A stretch of DNA of 64,000 bases from Amoebophrya sp. A120 (lineage: Eukaryota > Sar > Dinophyceae > Syndiniales > Amoebophryaceae). The DNA lies in NCBI GenBank assembly GCA_905178155.1, contig CAJINV010000001.1, positions 548,637-612,636 on the forward strand, read 5' to 3'. Every line of letters begins with the position of its first letter. Positions within the stretch are counted from its first letter, which is position 1. The notes beneath the pieces were generated by a model. The model ran no database searches, had not been told where the DNA came from, and saw only the letters and a program-made list of their open reading frames with translations. Both the position numbers and the translations under genes were made by a program. Of the stretch, positions 20,886-32,524 are shown piece by piece.

Positions 20886-22867
20886 TTAGAACAGGTTGGT
20901 CTTTTTCATGATGCGCAAGAACTCCTCCTCGTTGACCTCGCCGTATGAGAGTGCACAAGTCCCCCTCCCCTGAGATTCTCATGCTAAATCCCGAATCCAG
21001 TTGCTGTCTTGTTGCAGTGTTTGCATGAAAAATTCCGGAATCGCAAACAGTACTACATGTTACGCGTGCACTTCTCATGCGCAGGCTTCAAGTGTGCTGG
21101 TCCTTGTATTGCTGTTCAGTATACCACGCCAATGAGGGGGAGAGGGTGGGCTTGTGCACTCTCATACGCCGTCACCGTCCCTGTCTGCCTCGTCGATCAT
21201 CTCCTGGAGCTCCTCGTCCGTCATTCGCTCACCGAGCTCCTTGGCCACGCGCTTCAGGTTCTTAAACGAAATTTTACCTACGAGTGGTTTGCAAACATCA
21301 AGTTCGCTTTCATCACAACACGCGATTTAAATCGGACTTAAAAAATTTTTCTTTCAGAGGAAATCGAAAAAAAAAACATCACCAAACAGGATAGAGTTGT
21401 GAAATTAAATTTTTTTCCAGTAACAACCTCCTAAAACGCATACCCGTTTCGTCGTCATCGAAGAGGCGGAAGGCCTTGAGAATCTCGTCCTTGGGGTCCC
21501 GATTGAGGATCTTTTGCGTCATCATCTTCAATATCCAATGCAAATATCGTTGGGTCTGGAAGATTGCAAGTTTGTCTATGCTGGTCTCGCATGAGACAGT
21601 TGCATCTGTAATAAATCAGCAGTAGGTATAGAATCAAAGCGTCTTGCCTGTCATGCAACGTCATGTGAAAAGCGAAGCGCAGAAGAGCCCCGAAAATTGT
21701 CCTCGTGCGTGTCTGCGTATTGCAGTACGCCGCCCAGCATTCATCACAAACTAGCATCACGATTCCTTCCAGACCCAAACAGATTTGCCTTTGATATTCA
21801 AAAATTCCTCGAACTCGATGCTCCCGCTACCATCGTCGTCGACGTCCGCGATCATCTTTTGGATCTCCTCCTTCTTCGGCTCGAAGCCCAGGGCGCGCAT
21901 GGCCACCTTCAACTCCTTAGCGTCGATGGAACCCTGGGGTTTTTCAGGTGGTTTGAATTCGAATTGAAATTATTATTACATGAAAAGTCCAAAAAAGCAA
22001 AAGGTCGGTACTTTTTGGGCATCATCACTAAGTATTCATCTCCCTGGCGTGCTATCTCGAAGTAGCAAGGAATAGTAAACATTCCAAATACCGAGCCATC
22101 GGTATCGAAGAGGTCGAAGGCTTCCTTGATCTCCTGCTTCTGCTCCTCCGTGAGCTCTTTCTGCTTACCTGATTTGAAAGTCTAATAATTTGACACGTAT
22201 TTAGTAAGTACGGGCAACTATGATGGAGCTGGATTTAGAATCTTATGCGTCGCATGACAAAAAAAATTCTAAATCTTACCTTTCCCTGCAGCACCGACCC
22301 GACGCAGAGCCATCTTTGGTGTTGGTAAGGAGTGTCAAGCCCCTTGGAGTAGAAAAGAGATCTTCCCTTTGTCCTACCAACGTTGGTGTTTCGGATTTGT
22401 AAAAGGTAGAAGCCAATGGACACAAAATGAGAATCACGAATTGCGCTGTGCGCTGCTCAGTGCGGAGAAACAAAATTCGCTATCACCCCTCGTGAAAAGC
22501 CTAAATCACTCGTTTCGCAGCACGGATTTACGTTTTCGTCAACCGCAGTCTGAAGTCTCCACTTGGTTGAGTCAAGATCACCGGTCTCCAAGGACGCAAT
22601 CGCAATCTCTCATCTCCTCACTCCTTTATCACTCCAAATCTACCTCTAGGTATCCCAAACACGCCTGGAACGCCATACAATCTTCGACATTCTAAATTTA
22701 TTGCGAGTACTTCTACCAACACGTTTGCATACTTCTCGAATTCATCTTTAGAAACTCCACGCTCAAAAGCATTTTCATTCACCGGGTGTTTAGCAAAGTG
22801 CAGGCGACACATAAAATCAGCGCTTCTTTGCAAACGCCGTGCCGCTCAGGGTTTTCTTCTTCTGCAT
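20886..22867 (-). CDS. Centrin
   Basis: The protein is about 170 aa with four EF-hands. Exons (minus): 22822-22867, 22092-22168, 21797-21933, 21444-21531, 21167-21277, 20886-20943. Diagnostic stretches are a basic N-terminus ([16 protein letters not shown]), [75 protein letters not shown] and the classic C-terminus [17 protein letters not shown]. Centrins are calcium-binding proteins of basal bodies and centrosomes and also act in mRNA export complexes. Intron 1 appears to use a GC donor and intron 3 a canonical GT; a type A and a type G element form two further introns. Phase matches at every join, so the model is firm. Confidence 0.95.
20944..21166. mobile_element. Introner-like element, type G
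   Basis: Ends TATGAGAGTGCACAAGTCCC and the inverted GGGCTTGTGCACTCTCATA. Flanked by CGCCG on both sides. It interrupts the last EF-hand of centrin at ...RDGDG|EVNEEE. Confidence 0.9.
21532..21796. mobile_element. Introner-like element, type A
   Basis: Ends TATCCAATGCAAATATCGTT and AAACAGATTTGCCTTTGATA. Flanked by TTCAA on both sides. It lies in centrin after the second EF-hand. Confidence 0.87.
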
Positions 22868-23222
22868 GTATGAGATACAACTCTACTTACTACAAAGCGC
22901 ACACCTAGGCGAGATGAAGCGCTGAAAGACGCAGCTGCTCTGCAAAAGCACGCTGCCGATAAATTTAAAAAATCTAAATCATTAGATTTAAAAACTACAC
23001 GCGCTTTCCCCGCAGAAAAAGATGAAACGCCACACCGGCAAAATCCGTTCACTCTGTCGCTGAGTGAAAGCCAGATCGGTTCGGAGGCAGACGATGGTTC
23101 CCTCCCGTCGTTCGCAAGAGTGGTCACCGGTCTGCGAAAGTACTCGTTCGAGATGATAATCGTCCGGCACGACGGAAGCCCACGCGCAAGAAAAAAATTC
23201 GCCAACCGCACGGGCCACGTGA
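22868..23222. other. Intergenic between centrin and the carrier gene
   Basis: Contains an AT-rich hairpin (about 22964-22996, AAAAAATCTAAAT / TAGATTTAAAAA). A 121-codon minus-strand frame here has no domain and overlaps the carrier stop, so I do not call it. Confidence 0.5.
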
Positions 23223-26200
23223 TTATTTCTGGTCAGGACTTCTTCCGCCCGACACACGGTCCACCAACAGGCGAATCAAAAAGCGCCGGACATGCGTCCG
23301 CAAACTCTCCATCACGAGGAACATCACCTGATTGTATACAGAAACAACTGCCTGAAAAATTTTAACCAAGAAATTGAAATACAGGAACATCGGAGTGCGG
23401 CGGGAATACAACAATCAATCTAAAAGGCGCGATAGTAATTAAATCAGCATGTTGACAACACATCTTCACCCACATCTTTTAAATTACCGCGGACTGCGTG
23501 ACGCCGCGCGACAGTTCAAACGACGCTCCGGTGTACAATTTAGCGACACCGCCCTCCCGCAGCGTTTCCAGCAGCAACCGGGTGTATGAAACCGGCTTGT
23601 CGACTTCGTCCTATCATGCCGAAAATTTATTCCTCTCTACGATGCCGTTCCCAAGCTATGCATTTACTGACACGAAAGACTTTATTTCACGGGATTCTGT
23701 CGCCAACTCATGAGATGAGCTGGAAATTTTGTGCAGAAGAACCACGACTACACTAGTCCTGAACTCGAGTTTCATTGAAGAGAAGAGAATTTTCGAGACC
23801 ATATGCCGTCGACGGCCTTTTTGCTGATCGCAAGTGTTTTCACCCGCACGTACGGATAGACCGTTAGGGTGGCAATGAACCGCGCGATAGCCCCGAGGAC
23901 GAATGCGGCCAGTGGCGGGAGCGACGCTGTTTTGATGGAGGAGTTTTTTTTTCTATTTCTTGCGCTGCTACTCCTCGCACGCAATATGCGCGCACCGGTG
24001 CGCAGCCGATTTTTCGCGGCTACGACAGAATCGGCCTCGCTTGAAGTTCGCGACGAACCAGCGGGCGACGCCCTGCGGGACGCAGTTTCACCAGCAGCGG
24101 TTTGGTGGCCGTCGCTAGTTCTATTTTTACCAGGGCCGGTTCTTGCCGAGTTTGGTTTCAACACTGAATCTTGTATTTGTGATGTTCCGTTTGCAACTTC
24201 ATCCTGATTCCCGTTCCTGTTCGCCCCCCGCGGTACTTGCTCGCGCGGACTACTTGTCTTTATTCCCGACGAAGAGCGATTATTTGCCTGGCTACCCCCG
24301 GTTGTCCGAGTGTTTTCTTTTTCGCTACTCGCGTCGTTCTTCTCTCCTGTCACTTCAGCGTTTCAAACGGAAAACTGTACCGAGACCACGTGAGCCAAAA
24401 AATCATCAAATGTAAGAAAGTAAAGTCTGGCGCTGACAAAATTATCACCCGATTAAGTCACCAAGCAGCTATCCATGCAAATGACCATGTAGCACCTTCA
24501 TGATCGCTTCAATTTAACAAATACTATTCTCCGACTCCACTACCCCTGACAGTTTTCATTTTCATACCCCGGCGAGAAGGTTCTTCATGCTCCATTCGTT
24601 ACTCGTGATTTGGCTTCCACTGGACGAATTCTGGTCGTGGAAAAACCGATCCGGCTCGACGTGCCGCCGGACTTCGGCCTCGTCGCAGTTTTTCAGAATG
24701 CCCTTCGGGCGGGGCTGCACCGGCAACTCCACCGGCTTGGGCGACTGCTGCTCCACGAAAATTTCCAGCGGCTCCTCGTCCCCCCGGGCCGGGTCGTAGT
24801 CCTTCAGGAGAAAACCGCCGGGCTATTAAAAGGAAAAATCCCCCCTCCCCATATCGAAAACGCGACTTGTGTTGCCGTATTTGAGTACACAAATCACATT
24901 TGTCTTGCAGTGAAGGACTGCACGCAGATCGTAAGCCTAGTAAGGGCTCTTGGTGTAGGGGCCTAGCATGGCAGACGTCTGCCCTATAGGCCTTGCAGCA
25001 TTACAAATCGCCTGCATATCGTGGCGGAGTCTCTGAGTTTGCCCTCTTGCAAGAGAGACAAGATTTGTGGTCACAAATCGGCATCACAAATTTTTAGAGA
25101 CATACCTTTTCAGTATGGGGAGGGGCATTTTTCACTGTAATACGGGCCGCGCGCCCCGGGGCTGTGTTGCGGTTTGTTCCGCAGGCCGGTGATGGTCGGC
25201 CCCGGTGACCGCTTGCACATCCAAGAGTCCCGCGTCCGAGGTCTCCGCCGAAATGGGAAGGGTTCGCGTGGCCTCGATGCCGTCGGCATCAGTGGGTGTT
25301 GTGGTTCTCTTGGACCGCTGGCTTGAGCTGGCAGACGAGGACTCATCCTTCGGTGGTGCAACTTTTCGGTCTCTGGTTCGCCCCTCAGCCCGCGCGCCGT
25401 CGCTGGCGACGTGCGGGCTACGCGTGCCTGCTCTCCCCGTGCTGTCTGCAGCTTCTACTTTTCGCACGCTCGTATAATTTTCAGTCGCACTGGGAACCAG
25501 ATTTTCATCACCAGCGATCTCATCTTCTGTACCTTTCGCTTTCCGCCCGTTCTGTTCCCTGCTGCTCGGTCCAGCGCCCCAAGTGTGGTCCTTTCCGCTC
25601 AATGCCACCCCGCTGCAACCGTCAATTCGGCCGCCAGTTTGTTCCTGTGCCGCCTTATCTGTACTTGCACGTGGTCTACTTGTTCTTTCCCTACTGTGCT
25701 GTCCACTACTTGCTCTACTTCCACTTCGCCCTTGGCGACCCGCGCTCCGACTTCCCGCAGTAGACCACTCCTGCCTGAGTTCTTCGCCCGCGACCCGCAA
25801 AGCACGACCCCCGGCAGGAGCCATCATCTGCGCGGTTTCCTGCCGGCGCCGCTTCCAGATTTTTTCGTCTTTGAAGTCGCCAAACAGGTCGCCCTCCTCC
25901 TCCATCTCGAAGAAATTGAAGTGGTCGCAGGTGAGTCCACAATTAGCGCCCCCGCGAACCTTGATCGCGACCCGCGGCATCACGTTACGACTCTCGCGGC
26001 TCCAGCTAACGGACCCCATCGCGCTCGTGCGGGAGTCTCGGCTGATGTGCGCACCACAATCAGCATGAAAGGCGTGGCTAGAAGCAGACGCATGGTTTCT
26101 TGTGTTGCCGTAGTATGTGTTGTCCTCTTCGAAACGAGCGGTTGAAGGAGGATAGCTGTAAAAATCGTCATAGCCGTGTGGCTGGCGAGGGCTGTACGCC

Positions 26201-29200
26201 GTCCCATAAGCTCCACCGTCAGGGTCGTCGTCGGAGGACCGGGTGGGAGATCAGAATAGAGTAGGAAAAATGACTCTTTGACAAGAAGTTCTTTTGCGAC
26301 AAGGTGCGACCACCCCACGACCACGCTGCGGCAGTGGACCGATGTCAGGACAACGAGCGGCTCCAATGCAAAAAACAGCCTTGAGATAACAGTTGGGCGT
26401 TGGCCCCATGCTCCTCAGCCAGTGAGACAACGAGTGATACCACAGCACCGCATACTTATCGAACAAAGACCAGTATTTGTTCATCTCACTGTCATCATTA
26501 CATCGCGAACTTGTCATCTGGACGCAAACTTTAAAACTCCTGCGCCATACGAACTCCGCCATCCCGCGCGGGCTGCGAGTCACCACCCGCTGAGTCGAGG
26601 GCGGCTCATCCCCGTACCACATGCCGTGCCTGTAATAGTCCTCCGCCTCTGTGTAGTTGGACACCCAGCTCGCGCTTCGGCCCGGCTGCGGCGACACGGC
26701 GCTCCCGGCGTGTCGTGCCGGCTGCAGTGGCAAACTCAGGTCCGACTCCTCGATCGACTCCCGAGCATCTGCCGGTGGCGTTCTCTCGTCGCCGTGACGC
26801 TCCTCGCAGGCCGCCGCGTCGCCGTTAGGAACGGAGGTGGACACGCTCTGGTGGTTCGCTCTTGCGGTGGTCGTGGTCGTCCCGCGACTAGTGAGCAGAA
26901 CTTGGTCTTTCCGGCTAGTATTTTGTTTTTGATCATCAACAACATCCGCCTGGAGCACCGGCTTCGATACGATATTGGTGAGCCCCTCGTGTCTATTCCA
27001 TGCGTCCTCGCCCGCGCTCAAGTTATTTGCTACAGCAGCTTCCAGCGGCGGCGGCGCCACTGTCACGTTAATCGTGCCAGAAGTGTAGGTTCCGAAGGGC
27101 TTGTCCGCATCATGTAGTTCCTGCGCATAGAAAGAAGATCCGCACCTGTTCGCGGCTCGTTCTCGCTCGGTGGTAGGTGAGAACCCGCCCGCGCCGCCAT
27201 AATCCGCCGCGGGGGAATGCGGACAACGACCTGCTGAATCATGATCTTCGCCAAAGTTATTAGGACCAGTCGGTGCGATGTTGGTCTCGGGCTGCTGCGG
27301 CTCCTGGTGCGGCAGTAACGCTCCTCCCTCCGCCGTACTAGTCGCACTTGCGCGGCAGGAGATCGGCCGCGCGGCGGGGGGACGGCCGTAATCCGCATAG
27401 CGGCAGTGGATGGGCACCTCATTTTGGCTCTTCGTAACGCAGCCGGCGGATTCGGTCGAAGAAGAGCATTTACCTTTATTCACTCCACTCGCAGCTGCTC
27501 TTGACGTACTACCATCAGGATGAACCCCCACCTCCTCTCCGGTGGCCCGGCTGCTACCGGAGGACGACCGGGTGCTCGAGGTGGTCGGAGATAATTTCTT
27601 CGCACCTTCGCCGAAGCTTTCCACGCCGAGCCAGTCGCACAGCGGGTTGAGCACCACCTTGCAGCACGTAAAGTCCTTGAAGGATTGGCAGCTGCGGTAG
27701 ATAAAGGAGGGGCTGTCGTTGATGGTCACGCGGGGGGGAGGGTGGTCGTGCTGGTCTGCGACATTTATTTCCGCGACGTGCGCACGACGCTTGGCGGCAC
27801 TAGCTGTTGATGTGAGTAGTTGTAAAGAATTATGGTCGGGAGTACTACTACACGTTTGATGTTGTTCTCAACAGTGTTCTTTTCGCGCTGGTCGTGTAGG
27901 CTTTGGTCTCGCTAGAAAGGGTGTACTGACAAAATCTTCCCTGGTAGCAGTGGTAGAGGAAGAAGGATAGTAGTTCTTCAGGCTGGCTCCGCGCTTCTTC
28001 ATTTGCTTTTTCCACTGCGGTTTACTCGATGTGATGCGAAGATTCTCTCGCGCGCGCGCGCGAGACTTCTCTGCTGGCAAGCCTGCTGGGCTTGCCTCTT
28101 CGGGGCCAATAGACTACTTATCATCGCATTTTCGTTCTCGGAACTTTTGAAACTAACAATAACAACACGACTTGATGTTCCTGAAAATACTAAGACAGTC
28201 AATTATACCGATCGTCCCAGCTCCGCCCGCTGCCTCATTCGTCGCTTTATTTCTTTGCCATTGAATGTAGAAGTGCTTGAACACGTCGAACAGCCCGTGC
28301 TCGATCCCGGGTTTCAGTGCGAGTATCAGATAAACTGGTAACTGGCGCGCGACCTTTCGCAGAAACTGCACGCACAGAATTTCTCTGCGTACCGAAAAGG
28401 TGTCCGGGTCCGTCTTATGCATTGCAAATATGTCTGGGTCTGGAAGATTGCAAGACTTCTCATGCACATTTTGCACGATCCATGATGCCTGTGATGCATA
28501 TCCCAGCATCACAGATTTTGTGAGCGCTTCCTGATGCCTATACCGCATGAGAAATAGCCCCTTTGCGTGGCAACTGTCTGAATGTCTTTTGCCTCTCTTG
28601 CAATACAGATTTTTGTGTGATCGACAGCTAGCATCACAAATCCCATGATTTCCAGGTGACCCAGACATATTTGCATTTGATACGTCTGCAGCCGGGCAAT
28701 CACGTTTTCCAGCGTTATCGTGTTCCAGAGAGAGGCTATGCATTGCAAATAGGTCTGCGTCTGGAAGAGTACAGGGCTTGTCATGCCTGGCTGGCATGAC
28801 TATGGCGTCTGTGATGCATACGCACGAACAGCCCCTTTTTGCCTGTCATGCAAAAACGCCACTTGCAGCCATGCGGAATACCCAACAGGGAGTAGCTAGA
28901 AAACTTGTCATGCGGGGCTGCCCATTCAAGTGCGACAATCAATCGCAGACTTGCACTACAAGTTTCCGGACCCAGACATATTTGCACTGGATAGAGGCGA
29001 CATCCGCGAGGTACCCGAGCAACACCGCGATCCAGATACTCGTGGGCTTCTTCCCAGTGTGTTTCAGGTACATCTGTCGAAGCTTCGTGACAACCATAAA
29101 CTGGAAACCCTTGGAATTCCACGCTTCCAGCGCCGACCAGTGCAGCCTGCAGTGTCAGTTGTGAAGAGAAACATGTACTTACTCTCTTGAAAGAACATAA

Positions 29201-29442
29201 ATTGCACACGGTTTGCAAAAATTTCCTAGACCTGCTTCAAACTCATCACGATATTGATTCTGCGCTAGAACATGCACTTAGTACCCACGGTAAACGGTGC
29301 CTGGGCCTTCGGCCAAAACATCCAGCACCGATGCGGAGGGGTCCCTGGTTCGGCGCTGTTTCAGCGTTTCGAACGGAAAGGCAACGCAGCGGCCGAGCAC
29401 ACCGCCCGTGGCGCCAGTAATCGCTTCAACGATGACGTCCAT
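23223..29442 (-). CDS. Mitochondrial-carrier (SLC25-type) transporter with a 3.9-kb intron
   Basis: The protein is about 443 aa. Exons (minus): 29285-29442, 28994-29146, 28683-28736, 28209-28415, 23811-24352, 23488-23610, 23223-23327. Repeat 1 has the carrier signature FPFETLKQRR followed by YRGLHWSALEAWNSKGF. Repeat 2 has LLGYLADVAS, TLENVIARLQT and LPVYLILALKPGIEHGLF. Repeat 3 has AAFVLGAIARFIATLTVYPY, VRVK and LYTGASFELSRGVTQS. The C-terminus is VMFLVMESLRTHVRRF. Together these make the usual six helices. A disordered Ser/Arg-rich insert of about 130 residues precedes helix 5. Exon 4 ends in phase 1 and exon 5 begins in phase 1, so they join, but the intron between them contains a whole other gene on the same strand. 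The exon 5 donor looks non-GT (GA or GC). Substrate unknown. Confidence 0.75.
24562..28002 (-). CDS. Large low-complexity protein with a KGILKN motif, nested in the carrier gene's intron
   Basis: The protein is about 930 aa. Exons (minus): 27927-28002, 26391-27802, 25143-26210, 24562-24823, joined by GT-AG introns in matching phase and one type D/C element. It starts MKKRGASLKNYYPSSSTTAT. A folded-looking stretch (FIYRSCQSFKDFTCCKVVLN, CDWLGVE) is followed by long Ser/Thr/Gly/Glu-rich sequence. Later come YSPRQPHGYDDFYSYPPS, an acidic aromatic patch (NFFEMEEEGDLFGDFKDEKI), and the C-terminus PRPKGILKNCDEAEV ... NEWSMKNLLAGV. KGILKN is the first protein-phosphatase-1 contact motif of inhibitor-2, and the WxxxxLL segment faintly recalls its second. 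A PP1-binding role is only a suggestion. Confidence 0.62.
24824..25142. mobile_element. Introner-like element, type D/C hybrid
   Basis: The left end is type D (TATTAAAAGGAAAAATCCCC). The right end has type C outer bases (GGGCATTTTTCACTGTAATA). Flanked by CGGGC on both sides. It interrupts the nested gene. Confidence 0.87.
28416..28682. mobile_element. Introner-like element, type A
   Basis: Ends TATGCATTGCAAATATGTCT and AGACATATTTGCATTTGATA. Flanked by CGTCT on both sides. It lies in the carrier gene after the second signature. Confidence 0.89.
28737..28993. mobile_element. Introner-like element, type A
   Basis: Ends TATGCATTGCAAATAGGTCT and AGACATATTTGCACTGGATA. Flanked by GAGGC on both sides. 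Only 54 bp of exon separates it from the previous element. Confidence 0.89.
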
Positions 29443-30385
29443 ATTATTGTCCGATGAAAATTTTCCGCCAAGAACGACTCAACTAGCATAAGTACAAGTA
29501 GATACGAATGAGAAAAATAAGAAGTCGCATAAGGAGTGCTGCAAAGGAGTTTGTGTACAACTACTAGCGCAGTGGAAATTCAAATACAAACTGTAGCTAA
29601 AACTTCACTGATGTTCTAAGCTAAGTACGGCTTACAGTACGAGGCGCCCGGGACGAGGCAGCCCTCCGCACGCCCGGGTGAAAATGCATCGAAAAAAACC
29701 GAGATCTTGGTGCTAGACGATCCTCAACATGTGAGTTGGTGTTGCAAGGCGATCTCCTCTTTGCAGTGGCCCGACATGGCATCTTGCCGCTGCTGCGAAG
29801 GAAGGTACTTACTACGCAAAACCGATTCCGCAACGCGACCAGTACAACACATAGTTGTACACAAGGGAACTACGAGAATGCAACGACGTCGTCCTCTTTT
29901 GTTGCCTGACGTGGTCGAGAGGCTGTTTTTCCTTTATTTGCACGACCACAGCGACGGTCCTACTGTAGTCATGTTCTTGACAATACGTGGATACAGGGGA
30001 ACCTGAAACTTACCCTACAACTCTGTACTTCTGACACTTCCTGGTCCATCTTTCAGCACTTTTTGACAAAACGATCTTTCGGCTCCTCTTGTGTGTTTGA
30101 TACTAATAAACCATAACTGTGCATAAAATCGTTGTTCCGAGGTGGACACAACATACAACTCAGCCACGTCTATAATCTTCGCAGGATTATATTAATATTA
30201 GACGCGGCGTTGTGTGTAGTAAATAGGTTCTGTATTCTGCGGTAAAAATTTTCTGACACTGCGATAAAGCAAAAGTGCGTAGGATGTTCGCCTCGCATTA
30301 GTTTCACTCTGTACCACACCTCTTGTTCTAAGCGACGACTCTCCTTCACCCCAGGGCGCAGCTTCTTCAATAGCTGCCTAGTACC
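29443..30385. other. Intergenic, about 0.9 kb
   Basis: Upstream of the carrier ATG. A 70-codon minus-strand frame (29621-29833) and smaller ones show no domain. Confidence 0.5.
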
Positions 30386-32524
30386 CTAGATTGCGGGACT
30401 GCGGTACAAATACGCCACGTTTTTCGGGTCCAGCGCCTCCCGCTGCACCGGATGGTGGTCATCGGACGTTACGATGAGCGGCTCCCGGTTTGCGGGCCTC
30501 TTGCTGAGCTCTTCGATGCCCGCCGCCAACTTCTCGACCATGCGCATGACGGACTCCTTATCCCACAGAAAAAAGAAGGCAGGTCATATTCGTAATGCAA
30601 AAATAAATACACAGGAAAATCTGTCATGGGCGGCACCATAGCATGCTGCTTCGGATATGCAGATTTTGTCTGTGTGTTTACTTTTGCATTACAAATATGA
30701 CCTGCCAGCTTTTTTCTCTGGGATACTCCTTGCTGTGCACCGCCTTCATCTCCGGGTTCTCCTTCAGCACCTCCTTCGCAACCTCGCGGGACGAAGAAGC
30801 AACCGACTGGAGGTCCTCCTCTTTGTTCGAGAGCGCCGCCTTCTCGGCCTCCTCCCTCTTCTATCAAGTGCAAATATGTCTGGGTCTGGAAACTTGTGAT
30901 GCATGTTAGTGAACAGAAAGCGCACTGTAATGCATCGCCAATCATGACAGATTTTCTCGTGGCTCTGTGTTGCGTATTCTGCATGAGAAACATCGTTTTT
31001 GCATAAATAGACGAGAGGAGGTCTTCGTGGCCACGCAATACAGAGTTCAGAGTCATGCCGAACTAGCAAGAGAAATCTCGCAATCTTCCAGACCCAGACA
31101 TATTTGCAATGCATATCTTCCGCCGGAGCGTGACGTAGCCGTAGGAGGAGAACGAGGACACCGAGGTGGCGGTTTCCGCGGACTCGGGCTCGGTGGAGTA
31201 GTAGCTGCTTTCCTCTTCTTCCTCAACCGCCTTGCGCCCGCCCCGCTGCGACACGGACTGGGAGACGCCGGACACGACCGTGGCCTGCAGTTTCTGCTTG
31301 TGCGATTTGTCCTCGAGTTCGGAGAGGTTTTCCTCCGTGACTTCCGTGATCAGCTCCTTCTTCTTTTCCGCGACGTCCTTGAGGAACTTCTGTTCCGTGC
31401 GCGCCAGCAGATCGTTCGCGCGGCCTTTGAGCACCGACAAGGCCTGGCGGAACTCCAAATCCTCCACGTAGTCCTCGAAGTTGAGGTTTTGCGCAAAGTC
31501 CAGCAGGTCCGCGACCTCGTGTTCTTCGTTTTCTTCCTTCTCCGTCGCCGACATTGCCCACAAAGGCTTGTTCTTTTTCTTCTTCTTACCCCCGTCTTTA
31601 TTTGCGGCGGCGTTCATCTTGCTGGCGGGCAGGGGCTCGGGGAGCGGTTTGTCCTCCGACACGGCGACGGCGTCTTTCAGGTTGTTCAGAAATTCCGGGT
31701 GGTTTTTCGTTTGCTGGGGTATGAAACTGAAAGCGAAATGTTGAAAAAGAAACGGAGTTGTGGTCGAATCAATGCCCTTGTACTACTAGTGGATATTTTT
31801 AAGCAAGAATGGAAAACCTCTTTCATTCCTCGGGGCCACAGATTCTACACAAGACAGACTGCCCATAGAGCTGCACGAGAAAGGAGAGGATGGCCTAGTT
31901 CTAGTTCATGCGGAATAAACTTGTTTCACTGTATACTGTTTCACTGTATACATGCTTTTTTTCAATATTACAACATTTTTTGGATATCCTCCTCTGTTGC
32001 TTTTGAGAGCGCGTCCCTCACTGCCTGTCGCTGGTCCGCGCACTTCTCGCGCAGGTCCACTACCTTGGATTCCTTTGAGTCTGCTTTTGCTTGCAGTTCC
32101 GTCTTACTCGTCTTGAGCTCGTCCTGATAAAGTTTTTCAATAGATGTAGCTCCTTGTTAACGGTATTTCTTAGCACGACACTATGCATAACAGATTCTTC
32201 TCGCACTTAACTTATACCACTTCTGAATAAAAGCTGTACTTGTGTTACTTAAAGTCCTCTCACCTGTAGATTCTGCAGCCATTTTCTGTGTTTTTTCATT
32301 GCGGGTGGCATGTCGCGCTTTTGCTCCATGGGATTCAATTCGTTCGGGTGGAGCATGCCGAGCGGCTCCAGTGCCCCGGGTGCCACGGCGCTGTAGAACG
32401 GCGGCATTTCCGTGGGGTCCTTGGTTTTCGGGGCGGAGAGGTCGGGCCGGTTGCACAACATCACCCCCTTGAAATTGCCCAGCCCCGTGGGCATGGCCCC
32501 CGCGTCCAAGCCCGTTTCCGGCAT
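30386..32524 (-). CDS. Coiled-coil protein, possibly ciliary
   Basis: The protein is about 430 aa. Exons (minus): 32264-32524, 31975-32123, 31116-31726, 30726-30861, 30386-30558. The N-terminus has LGNFKGVMLCNRP, MPPFYSAV and RKWLQNLQ. A helical charged stretch follows (SKTELQAKADSKESKVVDLR, ATEEDIQK), then a Lys-rich patch, KPLWAMSATE, an acidic turn, and FAQNLNFEDYVEDLEFRQAL with long coiled coil. The C-terminus ends in PKNVAYLYRSPAI. The FKGVMLCNRP and NFEDYVEDLE blocks resemble conserved coiled-coil proteins of ciliated organisms, but I cannot name the family. Introns 1 and 2 are GT-AG; a type A and a type H element supply the other two. All joins keep phase. Confidence 0.75.
30559..30725. 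mobile_element. Introner-like element, type H
   Basis: Ends TATCCCACAGAAAAAAGAAG and CTTTTTTCTCTGGGATA, with inverted AGGCAGGTCATATT / AATATGACCTGCCA inside. Flanked by CTCCT on both sides. It lies in the coiled-coil gene. Confidence 0.9.
30862..31115. mobile_element. Introner-like element, type A
   Basis: Ends TATCAAGTGCAAATATGTCT and AGACATATTTGCAATGCATA. Flanked by TCTTC on both sides. It lies in the coiled-coil gene. Confidence 0.89.

Noticed and set aside
27417-27431. CATTTTGGCTC, matching 11 nt of the dinoflagellate spliced-leader sequence
   Set aside because: It lies inside a coding exon of the nested gene, the match is partial, and no leader-donor structure follows. Coincidence is likelier.
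30643-31114. Open frames running through the type H and type A elements
   Set aside because: They translate the elements' inverted repeats. Removing the elements restores a continuous coiled-coil protein.
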